Counted from the first letter of the stretch, positions 1 through 12,611 are shown. The stretch: DNA of 64,000 nucleotides from Blasia pusilla (GCA_050084515.1 CM114272.1:5704001-5768000), one strand, 5' to 3'. The notes: a model not told the origin generated them from the sequence alone. Translations and numbers: made by a program.

Positions 1-3000
1 CTCACAACTCTATTTTTCCTTAAACTTGGCAAGAGTGCTAGATGCAACTTGAAGACCCTGTTGGCCAAATTTCAGCTCAAGATAACAAAGTTGGAAAAGA
101 TGAAAAATGAAAAAACCTTGTTTTGGGAGAAGGTCTTATTCGCGGCTGAAGAGGAGTTAGAACTTTTTGAGCTTTTTCTCACATCTTCATTTTCCCTAAA
201 ACTTGGCAAGAGTGCTAGATAAACCTTGGAGACCATGTTGGCCAAATTTAAGCTCAAGATGAAAAAGTTGGACAAGATGAAAAATGGAAAAACCTTATTT
301 TGGTAGAAGGTCTAATGGTTCGGGTCCAAAAAGGAGTTAGAAATTTTTGAGCTTTTGCTCATAACTTCATTTTTCCTGAAACTTGGCAAGAGTGCTAGAT
401 GTATCTTGAAGACCTTGTCCGCAAAATTTTAGCTCAAGATGAAAAATTTGGACACGATGAAAAATGAAAAAATCTTGTTTTGGTGGAAGGTCTGATGGTT
501 CGGGTCCAAAAAGGAGTTAGAACTTTTTGAGCTTTCGCTCACAACTTCATTTTTCCTCAAACTTTGCAAGAGAGCTACATGCACCTTGGGGACCACATTG
601 GCCAAATTGCAGCTGAAGAACACAAATTTGGACAAGATGAAAAATGAAAAAACCTTATTTTGGTAGAAGGTCTCATGGTTTGGGTCCATAAAGGAGTTAG
701 AAATTTTTGAGCTTTTGCTCACAACCTCATTTTTCTTTAAACTTGGCAAGAGTGCTAGATGCAACTTGAATACCCTGTTGGCCAAATTTCAGCTCAAGAT
801 AATAAAGTTGGACAAGATGAAAAATGAAAAAACCTTGTTTTGGGAGAAGATCTTCTGATTCGCGTCCAAAGAGAGGAGTTAGAACTTTTTGAGTTTTTTC
901 TCACATCTTCATTTTCCTTGAAACTTGGCAAGAGTGCTAGATGCATCTTGAAGACCTTGTTTGCAAAATTTCAGCTCAAGATGAAAAACTTGGACACGAT
1001 GAAAAATGAAAAAATCTTGTTTTGGTTCAGGTCCAAAAAGGAGTTAGAACTTTTGAGCTTTTGCTCACAACTTCATTTTTCCTCAAACTTTGCAAGAGAG
1101 CTACATGCACCTTGGGGATCACATTGGCCAAATTACAGCTGAAGAGCAAAAATTTGGACAAGATGAAAAATGAAGAAACCTTATTTTGGTAGAAGGTCTC
1201 ATGGTTTGGGTCCATAAAGGAGTTAGAAATTTTTGAGCTTTTTCTCACAACCTTATTTTGCCTAAAACTTGGCAAGAGTTCTAGATGCATTTTTGGGACC
1301 ATGTTGGCCAAATTTCAGCTCAAGTTGACAAAGTTGGACAAGATGAAAAATGGAAAAACCTTGTTTTGGTAGAAGGTTTGATTGTTCGAGTCCAAAAAGG
1401 ACTTAAATTTTTTTGAAATTTTGCTCATAACTTCATTTTGCCAAAAACTTTGCAAGAATGCTAGATGCACCTTGGGGACCACTTTGGCCAAATTGGAGCT
1501 CAAGAGGACAAAGTTGGACAAGATGAAAAGTGAGAAAACCTTATTTTGGTAAAAGGTTTGATGGTTCGAGTCCAAAAAGGAGTTAAAATTTTTTGAGCTT
1601 TTGCTCATAACTTTATTTTGCCTAAAACTTGGCAAGAATGCTAGGGAACTTGGCATCTTGGGGACCATGTTGTCCAAATTGCAGCTCAAGATGATAAAGT
1701 TGGACACGATGGAAAATGAAAAAACCTTATTTTGGTAGAAGGTCTCAAGGTTCCGGTCCAAAAAAGGAGTTCGAATGTTTGAAGCTTTTGCTCACAACTT
1801 CATTTTGCCTGAAAGTTGGCAAGAGTGCTAGATGCACCTTGGTGGACATGTTGGCCAAATTTCCGCTCAAGATGACAAAGTTGGACAACATGAAAAATGA
1901 AAAAACTTATTTTGGTAGAAGGTCTAATGGTTCGGGTCCAAAAAGGAGTTAGAAATTTTTGAGCTCTTTCTCACGACTTAATTTTGCCTGAAACTTGTCG
2001 AGAGTGCTTGATGCACCTTGGAGACCATGTTGGCCAAATTGGAGCTCAAGAAGATATTTTTGGACAAGATGAAAAATGAAAAAACCTTATTTTGGTAGAA
2101 GGTCTAATGGTTCGGGTCCAGAAAGGAATTAGAAATTTTTGAGCTTTTGCTCCCAACTTCATTTTTCTTGAAACTTGGTAAGAGTGTTTGATGCACCTTG
2201 GGGACCATGTTGGCCAAATTTCAGCTGAAATAGACAAATTTGGACAAGATGAAAAATAAAAAAACCTTATTTTGGTAGAAGGTCTAATGGTTTGGGTCCA
2301 AAAAGGAGTTAGAACTTTTTGAGCTTTTTCTCACAACTTCATTTTGCCTAAATCTTGGCAAGAGTGCTAGGTGTAGCTTGGTGAATATGTTGGCCAAATT
2401 TGAGCTCAAGATGACAAATTTAGACAACATGAAAAATATAAAAAAAAACCTTATTTTGGTAGAAGGTCTAATGGTTTGGGTCCAAAAAGAAGTTAGAAAT
2501 TTTTGAGCTTTTGATCACAACTCTGTTTTTCGTCAAACATGGCAAGAGTGCTAGATGAACCTTGGGGACCATGTTAGCCAAATTTCAGCTTAAGAGGACA
2601 AAGTTAGGCAAGGTGAAAAATGAAAAAACCTTATTTTGGTAGAAGGTCTTATGGTCGGGTCCAAAAAGGAGTTAGAAAATTTTGAGCTTTTGCTCACAAG
2701 TTTATTTTGCGTCAGACTTAGCAAGAGTGCTAGATACATCTTGAAGACCCTGTTGGCCAAATTTCAGCTCAAGATGACAAAGTTGAACAAGATGAAAAAT
2801 GAAAACACCTTATTTTGGTAGAAGGTCTTATGGTTCGGGTCCAAAAAGGAGTTAGAGAGTTTTGAACTTTTGCTCATAACTTCATTTTTCTTGAAAGTTG
2901 GCAAGAATGCTAGGTGCACCTTGGGGACCATATTGGCCAAATTGCAAGTCAAGAAGATAAATTTGGACAAGATGAAAAAGAAAAAAACCTTATTTTGGTA

Positions 3001-3577
3001 GAAGGTCAAATGGTTTAAGTCCAAAAGGAGTTAGAAATTTTCCTCATTCACAACCTCATTTTTCCGGAAACTTGGCAAGAGTGGAAGGTGCACCTTGGGG
3101 ACCATGTTGAAAAAAATTTCAGCTCAAGATGAAAAAGTTGGACAACATGAAAAATGAAAAAACCTTTTTTTGTTAAAGGTTTGATGGTTCCCGTCTAAAA
3201 AGGAGTTAGAGATTTTTGAGCTTTTGCTCACAATTTCATTTTACTTGAAACTTGGCAAGAGTGCTAGATAAACCTTGGAAACCAGGTTGGCCAAATTTCA
3301 GCTTAAGAGGACAAATTTGGACAAGATGAAGAATGAAAAAACCTTATTTTGGTAGAAGGTCTGATGGTTCGGGTCCAAAAAGGAGTTAGAACTTTTTGAG
3401 CTTTTGCTCACAACCGCATTTTGCCTGAAACTTGGAAAGAGTGCTAGATGCACCTTGAAAAACATGTTGGGAAAATTTCATCTCAAGATAAAGAAGTTGG
3501 ATAATATGAAAAATGAAAAAACCTTATTTTGGTAGAAGGTCTAATGGTTCGGGTCCAAAAAGGAGTTAGAAATTTTT
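1..3577. repeat. ~180-bp satellite array, about 20 monomers
   Basis: The block GGCCAAATT recurs near 62, 240, 599, 780, 1126, 1306, 1486, 1672, 1852, 2032, 2212, 2392, 2577, 2756, 2937, 3290 and 3470, a spacing close to 180 bp. Each monomer also carries GGTTCGGGTCCAAAAAGGAG, GAGCTTTTGCTCACAACTTC and GGCAAGAGTGCTAGATG. Monomers differ by substitutions and small indels, so this is a diverged, not freshly homogenised, array. It is AT-rich. It is already running at base 1 and stops abruptly at about 3577, where GC-rich sequence begins. Because 180 is a multiple of three, long open frames appear on both strands (for example minus 1315-1761). They have no start context or domain, and I regard them as by-products of the period. 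Confidence 0.95.
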
Positions 3578-4040
3578 GGGGCCTCACGGGCCTCCATGGA
3601 GGCCATGAAACCTACAAATGGGGCTGTATGCGGGCCCTAGAGCCCGCATGTGAGCAAGGCAAGGGGCTTGCGGATTCGCATGCGACGGAGCTCGCATGCG
3701 AGCCCGCAAGCTCCGTCGCGAGCCACAAAATTCGCGCGCGGGATATACGTGGGCCCTTGAGCCCGCATGTGGGCTAGGCCCAAAGCGACAAATCGGATGG
3801 CGTGACACGACCCAATTTTTGCGCGATGCTGGTCCGACAGAAAATTGGGGGTCGGGCGTGGTGCGCATTGGCCGGAAAAGGGCGGATTGCTCGGTGTGCA
3901 CGGGCCCGAGTGCGGGCTGCGGGCAACGCGGGCTCATGGAGCCCGCATCTAGGCTGACGGACATGTCCATCCTTGGGATGGACATATGTCTACGGACACA
4001 GACTTTGTCTGTATGCAACCTTGCTTGGTTCATCCCCGTG
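3578..4040. mobile_element. GC-rich block ending in a MITE-like terminus
   Basis: Sequence changes sharply from AT-rich satellite to GC-rich DNA with many short direct and inverted words (GAGCCCGCAT, GGGCTC, CTCGCATGCGAG). The right end (about 3955-4030) contains GGACATGTCC, GGACATATGTC and GACTTTGTCTG-TATGCAACC. It matches the ends of the repeats at 5106-5412 and 16862-17040. I infer a non-autonomous element, or a cargo-bearing member of that family, inserted at the satellite edge. The frames on both strands (up to about 158 residues) show no recognisable domain. Confidence 0.5.
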
Positions 4041-5105
4041 GTTTACATAGTGGAGTCCATGTTCCAAAAACCCTTAGAGACCCTTCCCCTTATACAAAAT
4101 TCTAAAAATCCCCATCCCCTCCCTACATCTAGGGAAGTCCTCTTGGCATGGGCTGCTCTTTGTGGCCCTTAACCCAACTATCATTCCGATAGTTTGGGGA
4201 GATCTTCACTAATGTGTTTTTCCGGATTTTTAGCGTGTTGGAATTATCTTCTCACAAGCTTTTGAATGTGGTCTTAGCTTAGTCATTCTAAATACAGCTT
4301 AGGTCTAGCCATTACAACCTTAAACATGGGGAATCTCCAAATGCTACAACCGATGTGGAATATATATTAGATGTGGAATAGACCCTAAACTTAGGCCAAA
4401 ACATACATGATATTTGTGTAATTATTAGTAAGGGAGGGATTTTTTTTTAATACCTTGGGTTATTAGATTGAATGTGTATTTTCTATGTGTTAAGGCTGCG
4501 AGTTACTTAAGTACTTTAATTGGAAAAAAAGGCATGTTTTTTGGAGCTTGACCATGATATAATTCATGTTCTTTCTGAGTGATAGGACCATTGATAAGTA
4601 TAATCCCAAAAGGAAATAAACACTTTGTCCAAGCAAAATTTGTATGGTATTCAATGGTTTTAATCGAGGTTATTTATTGGTCATGCATTTGATGGGCTCA
4701 CTTTTGAATTTTCTGCAAGAACCCTCAGGTATGTCATGTTACATATACCTCCAAAACCACATGTGGTTGGCCCCCACCTTATATCCCTTTAAAAAACATT
4801 GGGATTCTTTTCACTCGACCAAAGAAATACAGCCAAAAAAATACCCTAAAATGAACTTTTTTTGTATATGACACTACCTTGCTTAATTTGACTTAAAGTT
4901 CTTAAAAACTTGGTTGTGATGTTACTTGGTATGTACTTTCAAAATTAGAATTGATATGTGATTTGGAATGCCACATTTGCAATGGAGGTTTGAGTCACCT
5001 CATATGTTCAAAAAATATAGATTTGTCATGAGGATATAAATGCCACACAATATTTGTGGACTTAAAATCCGTTGTCATTGTTAGAAGATATAATATAGAT
5101 GCTAC
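4041..5105. other. AT-rich intergenic stretch, nothing recognised
   Basis: No convincing gene, RNA or repeat is visible. The only longer frame (4644-4871, plus) is 75 codons without a domain or splice context. Confidence 0.5.
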
Positions 5106-5412
5106 TTAATCCATCTTCATTAGCATGGCTGTACAAAAAATGACAAGTCCTTCCTTAGGACGGACATGGACGGACAAGTGTGGGTCCCAAATGATGGAAG
5201 ACAATTCAAAGATGAGAGGAGCAATGAGTGAGGAGGGAGTGGAGGTGGAGGGAAGAAGAAATGGGGGAATATGGAACACGAAGGCAAGTAAGGGGAATGA
5301 GAAAGAAGGGAAAGGTGGGGCCCATATGGACAAGTCCTTCCATAGGACGGACATAAGTCCACGGACAAAGACATGTCCACGGACACGGACTTTATCCACA
5401 TGCAACCCTTGT
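5106..5412. mobile_element. MITE-like small repeat, complete-looking copy
   Basis: This is bounded by related inverted ends: GGCTGTACAAAAAATGACAA at about 5128 on the left, and GGTTGCATGTGGATAAAGTC when the right end is read on the minus strand. The motif GACAAGTCCTTCC-TAGGACGGACA occurs near both ends in inverted arrangement, with an AG-rich centre (GAGGAGGGAGTGGAGGTGG). The left half matches the reverse complement of 16862-17040, including the AG-rich centre, and the right end matches 3955-4030. There is no coding capacity. The proline/serine-rich minus-strand frames here are translations of the AG-rich core. Confidence 0.6.
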
Positions 5413-5908
5413 TCATTAGTGGAAGTAAAAAGTAATTTTCTTCTACAATGACATAATTACCAAAATGTTTTCCAAAAATGTCCCTAGGCTTGATGGACAA
5501 AGGGGAAAAAAAACTCTCCAAATGCCTATCTACAGGTTGAATTAAAACTGGAGAACCAAAAATATGGTCTTGTATTTTTTCCTTAATCTCGGAGCTCAAT
5601 TTGCAAGATCTGATTCATTCAAAATCATGCAAGCATCACTAGGACAAGCCCTTAAATTTTCAACTCAATCCAAATGTGTAACAAATTGTTGGACCAAGAT
5701 GAAGGATGAAAAGTAAGCACGCCATGTGCATGGACACTTCCACTCCTCTTTTTTCTCTATCTTCTCCTTATTCTCACATTTTTTTTCTTCAACAATGACA
5801 GAAACAAAAATTTGGAAGAACCATTAATCTTGCACTTCTAATTTAGTCTTAGCTTTAATTTAGTCCGCTTTACAGTTGAGAGCAACTTTCAGCCTTTGGA
5901 TTTCTATG
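5413..5908. other. Intergenic, nothing recognised
   Basis: AT-rich sequence between the MITE-like repeat and the copia LTR. The last five bases, CTATG (5904-5908), are the left target-site duplication of the copia element. Confidence 0.6.
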
Positions 5909-6347
5909 TGTGAGAAAACAGAAAGTGACGAAATCACTGAAATCTTTACAAAACTTAGAGATACAAAGTGGCCTAGTCCGTCCGTGCGCTCATAGAAAGA
6001 GTCGATGGAACCTAAACATGGAGATAACTCGACATATGAGAATGTGCTACCGCTGCGGCTCCCGACCATTTGACTACTCGGGAAAACTAGGGTTTTTACC
6101 TATTTTTCTTCGTTTCTATTAATAGAAAAACATTTCCGGGGGTGGGCCCCTGGAAAAATTTATCTCCCGCACCCTGATGCAATATAGGGTTAGATAAACC
6201 TAGTAACACTACTCCTAAAACCACCTACGTCATATTACTATGACTCCTTCGACGTCTAAGTCGGAACCATCAATCTAGGCTTCTCCTCATACAAGGGGGC
6301 CAATCAGATTAATGGTGCTTAGAGAAGTGGATGTTGAGAATCCAACA
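5909..6347 (-). repeat. Copia 3' LTR
   Basis: 439 bp, near-identical to 10425-10865. On the plus strand it starts TGTGAGAAAAC and ends GAATCCAACA. Since the element is minus-strand, this is its 3' LTR. Confidence 0.95.
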
Positions 6348-6365
6348 CACACCCTCAATATCCAC
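6348..6365 (-). other. Copia polypurine tract region
   Basis: On the minus strand, GGATATTGAGGGTG lies directly before the 3' LTR, where the plus-strand DNA primer is expected. It is only moderately purine-rich, so the exact primer is uncertain. Confidence 0.55.
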
Positions 6366-6529
6366 TTTCAGGTGGACTACTGTCTTGGACCTATGCCAAG
6401 ACCCTTTAGATATCGGTGAAGCTGATCTCCGCTCAAAGCTTTCGCGAAGATGTTTGCACGGTTATCCTCTGTTGGACAATAGACTAACTTCAAAACTTCT
6501 CTCTCGATCAATTCACGAAAAAAATGATA

Positions 6530-9500
6530 CTAGATCTCTATGTGCTTTGTACGAGCATGAAACTCAAGATTATGTGCTATGGCAATGCAACTGTGATTGT
6601 CACACCACATTACAATAGCACTTTCTTGTGCTTCTCCTATGTCTTCTAATATCCATCTCAACCATATTGCTTCACAAGAAGCATAACAAGCCGCCTTGTA
6701 CTTTGCCTCGGTAGAAGAAAGAGCCACTGTAGGTTGCTTCTTGCTGACCCATGACACCACACCTGATCCTACCAAGAAGCAATAACCCGAGACTGATCTT
6801 CGAGAATCTGAATCTCCTACCCAATCCGAGTCACAAAAACGTGTCATTTCCGTCCCTGCTCTATAGGTGATGCCGTACTCGATAGTGCCTTTGATGTATT
6901 GCAACACACGCATCCCTGCCTTCCAATGGTTCTCACGAGGCTTAGTTGAGAACCTACTCAACACTCCCACAACGAAGCTAATGTCTGGTCTAGTGTTTCA
7001 CAAAAATATCAAATTGCCTACAAGCTTTCTGTACAACTTTTCATCTACCAATGGTGAAACATCCTCCATTGGCGAGACCACTGCCTTACACTCGGTCATC
7101 CCGAATGCCTTCAAGATTTCTCTAGCATACTTTTGCTGAGAGAGAAAAATAGAATCTGACTGTTGCCAAATTTCCAGCCCTATAAAGTAGTGCAGAAGAC
7201 CTAAATCTGACATTTCAAACTCAGATTTCAACACACCCTACATTTCCTCTATTTTCTTAGTGTGGTCTCTTATGATGATAATATCATCCATATATAGAAC
7301 TATCAACATATACATCCCATCTTCGCAAAACACATACAAATTTGCTTCTGACGGACTCTTGATGAGAATGTATCTATTCGTTGATACCATACCCTTGGGG
7401 CTTGCTTCAACCCATACAATGCTTGATGAAGTAAACAAACTTTCTCTTCTGATTCGGGTGTCTCGAAACCTGGTGGTTGAGAAATATATACCTCCTCCTT
7501 GAGACTCCCGTTCAAAAAGGCAGACTTCACATCGTATTGGTATACAGGCCAACGTCTTGTTCTTGCAACCGCTAGAACAATTCGAATGGTTTTCATCCTT
7601 GCAGTAGGAGAAAAAGTCTCATAGTAGTCAAAACCTTCGATTTGTGAGCATTCTTGTGCAACCAACCTCGCTTTGAATTTATCCAATGTACCGTCCGACT
7701 TGTACTTGGTCTTGTACACCCACTTGGTGCTTATTATCTTCCTGTCCTTTGGCTTTTCAACCAATGTCCAAGTTTCATTTCTCTGAATAGCGTCCATCTC
7801 CATCTGCATGTCCTCTCTCCATTGAGGATGAGCAAGGGCCTCATCCAAGCATGATGGCTCTTCCACCTTCAAGACCTCTTTCATCAAGGCCATGTTGACG
7901 AGATGTGCGGAAGCTCTATTCTGCTCCTCTAGTCTCTTGGATCTCCTTGGATGTGTAACAACTTCATCAATTGCTGGTGGATCCTTACCATCCAAGAGCT
8001 GCTTTATCCACTTAGGGTAAGACGATCGTAGTGGAAGAGCAAGTTGCTCTTTGTAATCATCACCAAATTCTTCTTCTTGATGATCTGGTGTAAACATTGG
8101 TGGTGTGCTCTGGTGGGTTATCTCTTCGTTTGATGATAATGTGGACGGACCACTGATATCTGCCATTTGAGGAGGTTGTTCCTGGAACACCACATCACGA
8201 CTCACAAGCATCTTCTTTTCCTCAAGACACCAAAGGCGATAAGCTTTAGACTCATCACTGTATCCCATAAAGATGCACTTCCTGCTCTTGGACTCCAGCT
8301 TGGTCCTGGATGCTTCAAGAATATGTACAAAACACTCACTACCAAAAGTCCTGAAATATTGGACTGATGGTACCTTACCTGAGTATGATTGATGAGGAGT
8401 CATGCCTTGTACTGACTTGGTAGCATTTCTATTTAGAATGTTTACGGTAGTATTAACTGCTTCAGCCAAAAATCCTTCTGTCAAACCTTTTTCTTTCATC
8501 ATACATCTTGCCATCTCCACCACTATACGGTTTTGACACTCAACAACTCCATTTTTTTGTGGTGTATGTGTCGTGGTTAACAGTCGCTTGATTCCATGCT
8601 CCCCCAAATATTTGTTGAATTCTGTTGATAAGAATTCTCCTCCTCGATCGGTGCGAAACTTTTGTACCTTCTTTCTTGTCTCATTCTCAACCAGCTTGTG
8701 CCATACTTTAAATTTTCCAAAAGAACTTGCGTTATCACGAAGGAAATACACCCACATCTTCTTACTATAATCATCGATAACTAAAAAGAAGTAGGAAGAA
8801 CCATCTAATACCACTGTTCTCATTTTACCACAGAGGTCAACATGTATCAACTCTAGAGGAGCCTTTGCTCAATTGCTGGACTCTTGTAGAAATGGTTTTC
8901 GGTGTTGCTTGCCCATCATACAAGCTTCACAAGTATCCGACACTCCAGAAATTGTTGGTAAATCAGCAACCATGCCAGATTTCTACATCTGACTTAGTAA
9001 GCGAAAGCTTAGGTGACCAAATCTTTCATGCCACAACTTACTGCCACTAACATCTGTACCTACACTTGTCATGAAAGCATACAACTCGTAGATATTTCCA
9101 CGTCGTATACCTTCATCCACTACTTTCCCATTGGCATCCTCAATGACTGCTTCAGTTTTCTTGAAACGAACTTCTAGGTCACGATCACATAATATTGCCA
9201 CTGAAATCAAATTTTGCTTCAACTCTGGTACGTACAGTACATCAGTTAACTTCTTTTCATCTCCTTTTTGTAGGACTAAAGAAATTGTGTCTTTCCCTTC
9301 TATAGGGCACTTTGCATTATTCCCAACAATAACAACGATGGGCTCCTATAGAGGCTGTAAGGAGCTATACCAATCCTTATGATTGGTCATATGCCTAGAT
9401 GCTCCACTATCGAGCACCCATGCATCTTCACTCTTTGACTTAGTGGAATGTTCTGCCCGTATGCAAAACTCTTCTATTGCTATCCAAGCATCTACTTCAT

Positions 9501-10352
9501 GTTCTCCTAGTTTTACAGAATTTCCAGACTCCTTCTTAGGTCTTAAACAACTGTTCTTCTCATCCTGACTCCTCTTTCTACAATCTTTGATAAGATGACC
9601 TAGCTTACCACAATAAAAACATTTGAAGGCTTTTCTTGGAAATTTCTTCTTGACATTTGAACTGTAATCCTGATTTCTACCTCTTTGTACGTTGGCAGTA
9701 AATGCTCCATCACTTCCCTCTCTTGCTTTGAAGCGCATTTCCTCTTCTACCAACATTGCACTAAATTGTTCAAAAGTAAGCGGCGTGGGTCTTACTTGAG
9801 TATTCAGGGCAGTGACCAAACAGTCATACCTTGGAGGCAAAATCCTTATGCACCGACATGCCAAATCTTCGCTAGACTTTGAAATTCCTACGGATACCAT
9901 CTGATCTTGAAGATTCTTGATCCTTGTCAAAAATTGCTCCGCGCTTTCTCCTTCTGAAAATTTCTCGGACGTAAGCTGATTCTCTAGATTCTGAATCCTT
10001 GTCTCATTCCTCGTTTCATACTAATTCTTCAAAATGTTCCACGCCTCAGCAGTAGTGGTTGTATGTTGAATGAGAGTCATGACAGAATCAGTTATATTCG
10101 TGACAATCGTATATAGAGCATCAGCGTTTCTGCGTCTTCATGCCAACAATACAATAGGATCGATATCACTAGATGAAAATGAACATGCAAAACTCAAACT
10201 AGCTTGTGGATTTGAATCGACCCCTATGGCCGTTTCCCAGATCTCAAATGGACAGTTCTCATTTTGAACTTCCAAAACGTATAGTTAGACCCATCTAACT
10301 TCCTTTCACCCAGCGGAGGAGGGCGAGCAGAAACTGACGAAGAAGTAGCCAT
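6530..10352 (-). pseudogene. Copia gag-pol polyprotein, degenerate
   Basis: The frame starts at an ATG at 10352 (MATSSSVSARPPP), ~70 bp inside the primer site. In order I see: a gag region; a CCHC zinc knuckle, CFYCGKLGHLIKDC, at 9580-9621; an aspartic protease motif, LDSGASRHMTNH, near 9375-9425; the GAG-pre-integrase segment LWHERFGHLS near 9000; integrase acidic residues in HVDLCG, RTDRGGEF and the following NGVVECQNR (8850 leftward); reverse transcriptase with FLNGSLKEEVY and the YMDD box in LYMDDIIII near 7270-7300; and RNase H with CDSDWVGD and LSSTEAKY near 6700-6850. Several stops and frameshifts (around 10200, 9345, 8870, 7550, 7235 and 6975) break it. It would have made the capsid and replication enzymes of the element. 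It is now non-coding. Confidence 0.93.
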
Positions 10353-10410
10353 CTCTCAAGATTTTGTGCAAACATACTAGATTGCCACATACAAAATACT
10401 GGAAAACCTA

Positions 10411-10424
10411 CTGCTCTGATACCA
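10411..10424 (-). other. Primer-binding site (initiator tRNA-Met type)
   Basis: On the minus strand the LTR is followed immediately by TGGTATCAGAGCAG. This matches the standard plant retrotransposon primer site complementary to the 3' end of initiator tRNA-Met, where reverse transcription begins. Confidence 0.9.
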
Positions 10425-10865
10425 TGTGAGAAAACAAAAAGTGACGAAATCACTGAAATCTTTACAAAACTTAGGGATACAAAGTGGCCTAGTCCGTTCG
10501 TGCGCTCACAGAAGAGCTTCGATGGAACCTGAACATGGAGATAACTCAACATACGAGAATGCGCTACCGTTGCGGCTCCCGACTATTTGACCACTCGGGA
10601 AAACTAAGGTTTTTACCTATTTTTCTTCATTTCTATCAATAGAAAAAATAATTCCGGGGCTGCGCCCCCGGAAAAATTTATCTCCCGCACCCTGATGCAA
10701 TATAGGGTTAGATAAACCTAGTAACGCTACTCCTAAAACCATCTACGTCATATTACTATGACTCCTTTGACGTCTAAGTCAGAACCATCAATCTAGGCTT
10801 CTCCTCAAACAAGGGGGCCAATCAGATTAATGGTGCTTAGAGAAGTGGATGTTGAGAATCCAACA
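10425..10865 (-). repeat. Copia 5' LTR
   Basis: 441 bp partner of the LTR at 5909-6347, with scattered transitions and a few short indels. It lies directly beside the primer-binding site and is followed by the target duplication CTATG at 10866-10870. Confidence 0.95.
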
Positions 10866-10870
10866 CTATG

Positions 10871-12499
10871 TGGGGGAGAGAGTTTTTGGAAGTCGGAGAT
10901 TTTTCTGTGAGTGAGAATGGGGAGGAGGGGATGTGAGCAGAAGATTGGCACTTGCAGCTAGACTAGACAAATATGATGGATTGCTTGGGATGGAGGGCTG
11001 GATTCTTATACGATGGAAGCTTTGTGTTATGATTTGCATGCAAGTTATGGTAGTCTTGGAGGTTTTTTGATGGGGGAATGTGTGCAAGTTGAGTAGGCAG
11101 CAAGACAGATATGTTCTTACGCTCTAAAAAAATGATCGTATCCATTGGAGAGATAGTTCAGAAGAAGTCCGCTGATTTCGCGAGTATTAGGTGACATCTG
11201 GTGAGGGTTCAATCAAGGTGGGCACCCAAATCATGCTCACACTTTGCTACGTAGCGTGAGTCGTTGCACCTGTAGATCCACTCAAATTAGCTCGGAGCGG
11301 CCTTCCAAAGACTTACCTTAGCGTTTATTTCTCCAAACTATGTCCCTGAACAGATTCAAATGTAGAGTCGTTGTGGAGACTACAGAAGTTGGTAAGTCTC
11401 TCGAGTCACTATTAGGGCACCTTTGGATCTCAAGAGGAGAATCTATCGACCCATGTTGTAGTCTCATAGTTTTCCACAATGATAAGTGATTCATTGAAAT
11501 CAGCCCGCCGCAGATTTATAAGTGTCTGCTTGTCCTTGTTCAACAGAATTGTGTTCAGGGCTACAAAGTTTAGCAAGAAGATATTCCTTGGTTTACTACT
11601 TGTTCTCGACTTCTTGGTAGTCTTGGAAAATTTTCTAGAAAGTACGTGTTGTTCACAAGTTACCGAAGTAATGCTTAGGTGATGCATTAAAGTCCCGAGT
11701 ACTACAAATCAAAAATTCGTCAAGTGGAACTTAAGGATTGGAGAGGAGAAAGTTAACATGGAATTTTTGAATTTGTAAGCAGGATTGAGAGCCGACGCTT
11801 ATTTAGAGAAATTCAGATCTTGCTTTCCAGCTTCAAATTGAACGCTCGAACTTGCAAGCTCTTGCTTCCCAACGAGCTCTTTCTTCCTAGCTTTAGAATC
11901 GAGGTTCTAGTGCCATCCTCTTACCGCTTCCACACTCCAACTTTAATTGATTCTATGATCCTACGATGCACAAACCTCTACGGCTAGCTGTCTTCTTCTG
12001 GAACGTGTTCATCCTTCCCGCCCTCCCTCCCTCCCTCCCTCCCTCCTCTCTTACAAGAGAAGATTGGTGTTGTCGAGCTCTTAGATGCTCTTAGCGCCAT
12101 AGCCACAGACTTGCCGAGGGATCAGGAATCTGTAGGTGGGTTGTTTGTTCTATGCCTCAAAAGGTGGTTTGTGGGGAGGTGGGACCAGACTCACCAGAGC
12201 AATGAGTCGTGTCTTGGGTATGAATCTCAGTGCCGTGTCTTGGGTGCAGCAAGTTTTCTATGGTGGCCCAGACTTTGTTGGTTCGTACCACTTTGCGGAT
12301 CCACTAGAAGTCGGCCACCCAATGGAGTGTCATTTTGAGTTCCCCCCATGCTCAAGTGTCGCGTTTTGCCACATGCTGGTTGTGTGGGTGACCTTTATTG
12401 CCTGCCAGGCCGCTAGAGGACATGGAAGGGCAAAATATAGCTCTGTTCAAAATGGGGCTCCAATCCCGCCCACTGAGCTTTATAAAATTATATAAATCG
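10871..12499. other. Spacer between copia and Helitron coding remains
   Basis: No gene is recognised. The frames 12111-12338 and 12136-12495 (plus) overlap and share no known domain. The 5' end of the Helitron may lie somewhere here, but I cannot place its TC terminus. A CCCT microsatellite occupies about 12018-12046. Confidence 0.45.
12018..12046. repeat. (CCCT)n microsatellite
   Basis: About seven copies of CCCT/CCTC in a row. Confidence 0.85.
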
Positions 12500-12611
12500 T
12501 TATGTTTTTTTAATTTGAAATATCTAATTTATATTGAAAATTTAATATGCTCTTTTTAAATTTGCAGCAAAGAAGATTGCCTATGCGGAATGAGCCTAAC
12601 TAGCTTACCCC

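Larger units (their letters stand above)
5909..10865 (-). mobile_element. Ty1/copia LTR retrotransposon, full length, disabled
   Basis: This 4957-bp element on the minus strand has two LTRs (5909-6347 and 10425-10865), TGT...ACA ends, a tRNA primer site next to the right LTR, a purine-rich tract next to the left LTR, and a perfect 5-bp target duplication CTATG (5904-5908 and 10866-10870). Inside, domains run gag, zinc knuckle, protease, integrase, reverse transcriptase, RNase H, which is the copia order (integrase before RT). The coding frame is broken by several stops and frameshifts, so this copy cannot be autonomous. By eye the LTRs differ at roughly 25-35 of 440 positions, so it is not a recent insertion. 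Confidence 0.95.

Noticed and set aside
1-3577. Open frames of 60-150 codons on both strands as genes
   Set aside because: They repeat with the satellite period, have no consistent start, and encode the same low-complexity peptide over and over.
3584-4172. Two overlapping 149-158-codon frames in the GC-rich block
   Set aside because: Opposite-strand overlapping frames in GC-rich repeat-word DNA with no domain. High GC reduces stop codons by chance.
5106-5599. Proline/serine-rich minus-strand protein
   Set aside because: It is a translation of the AG-rich core of a MITE-like repeat that also occurs at 16.9 kb.
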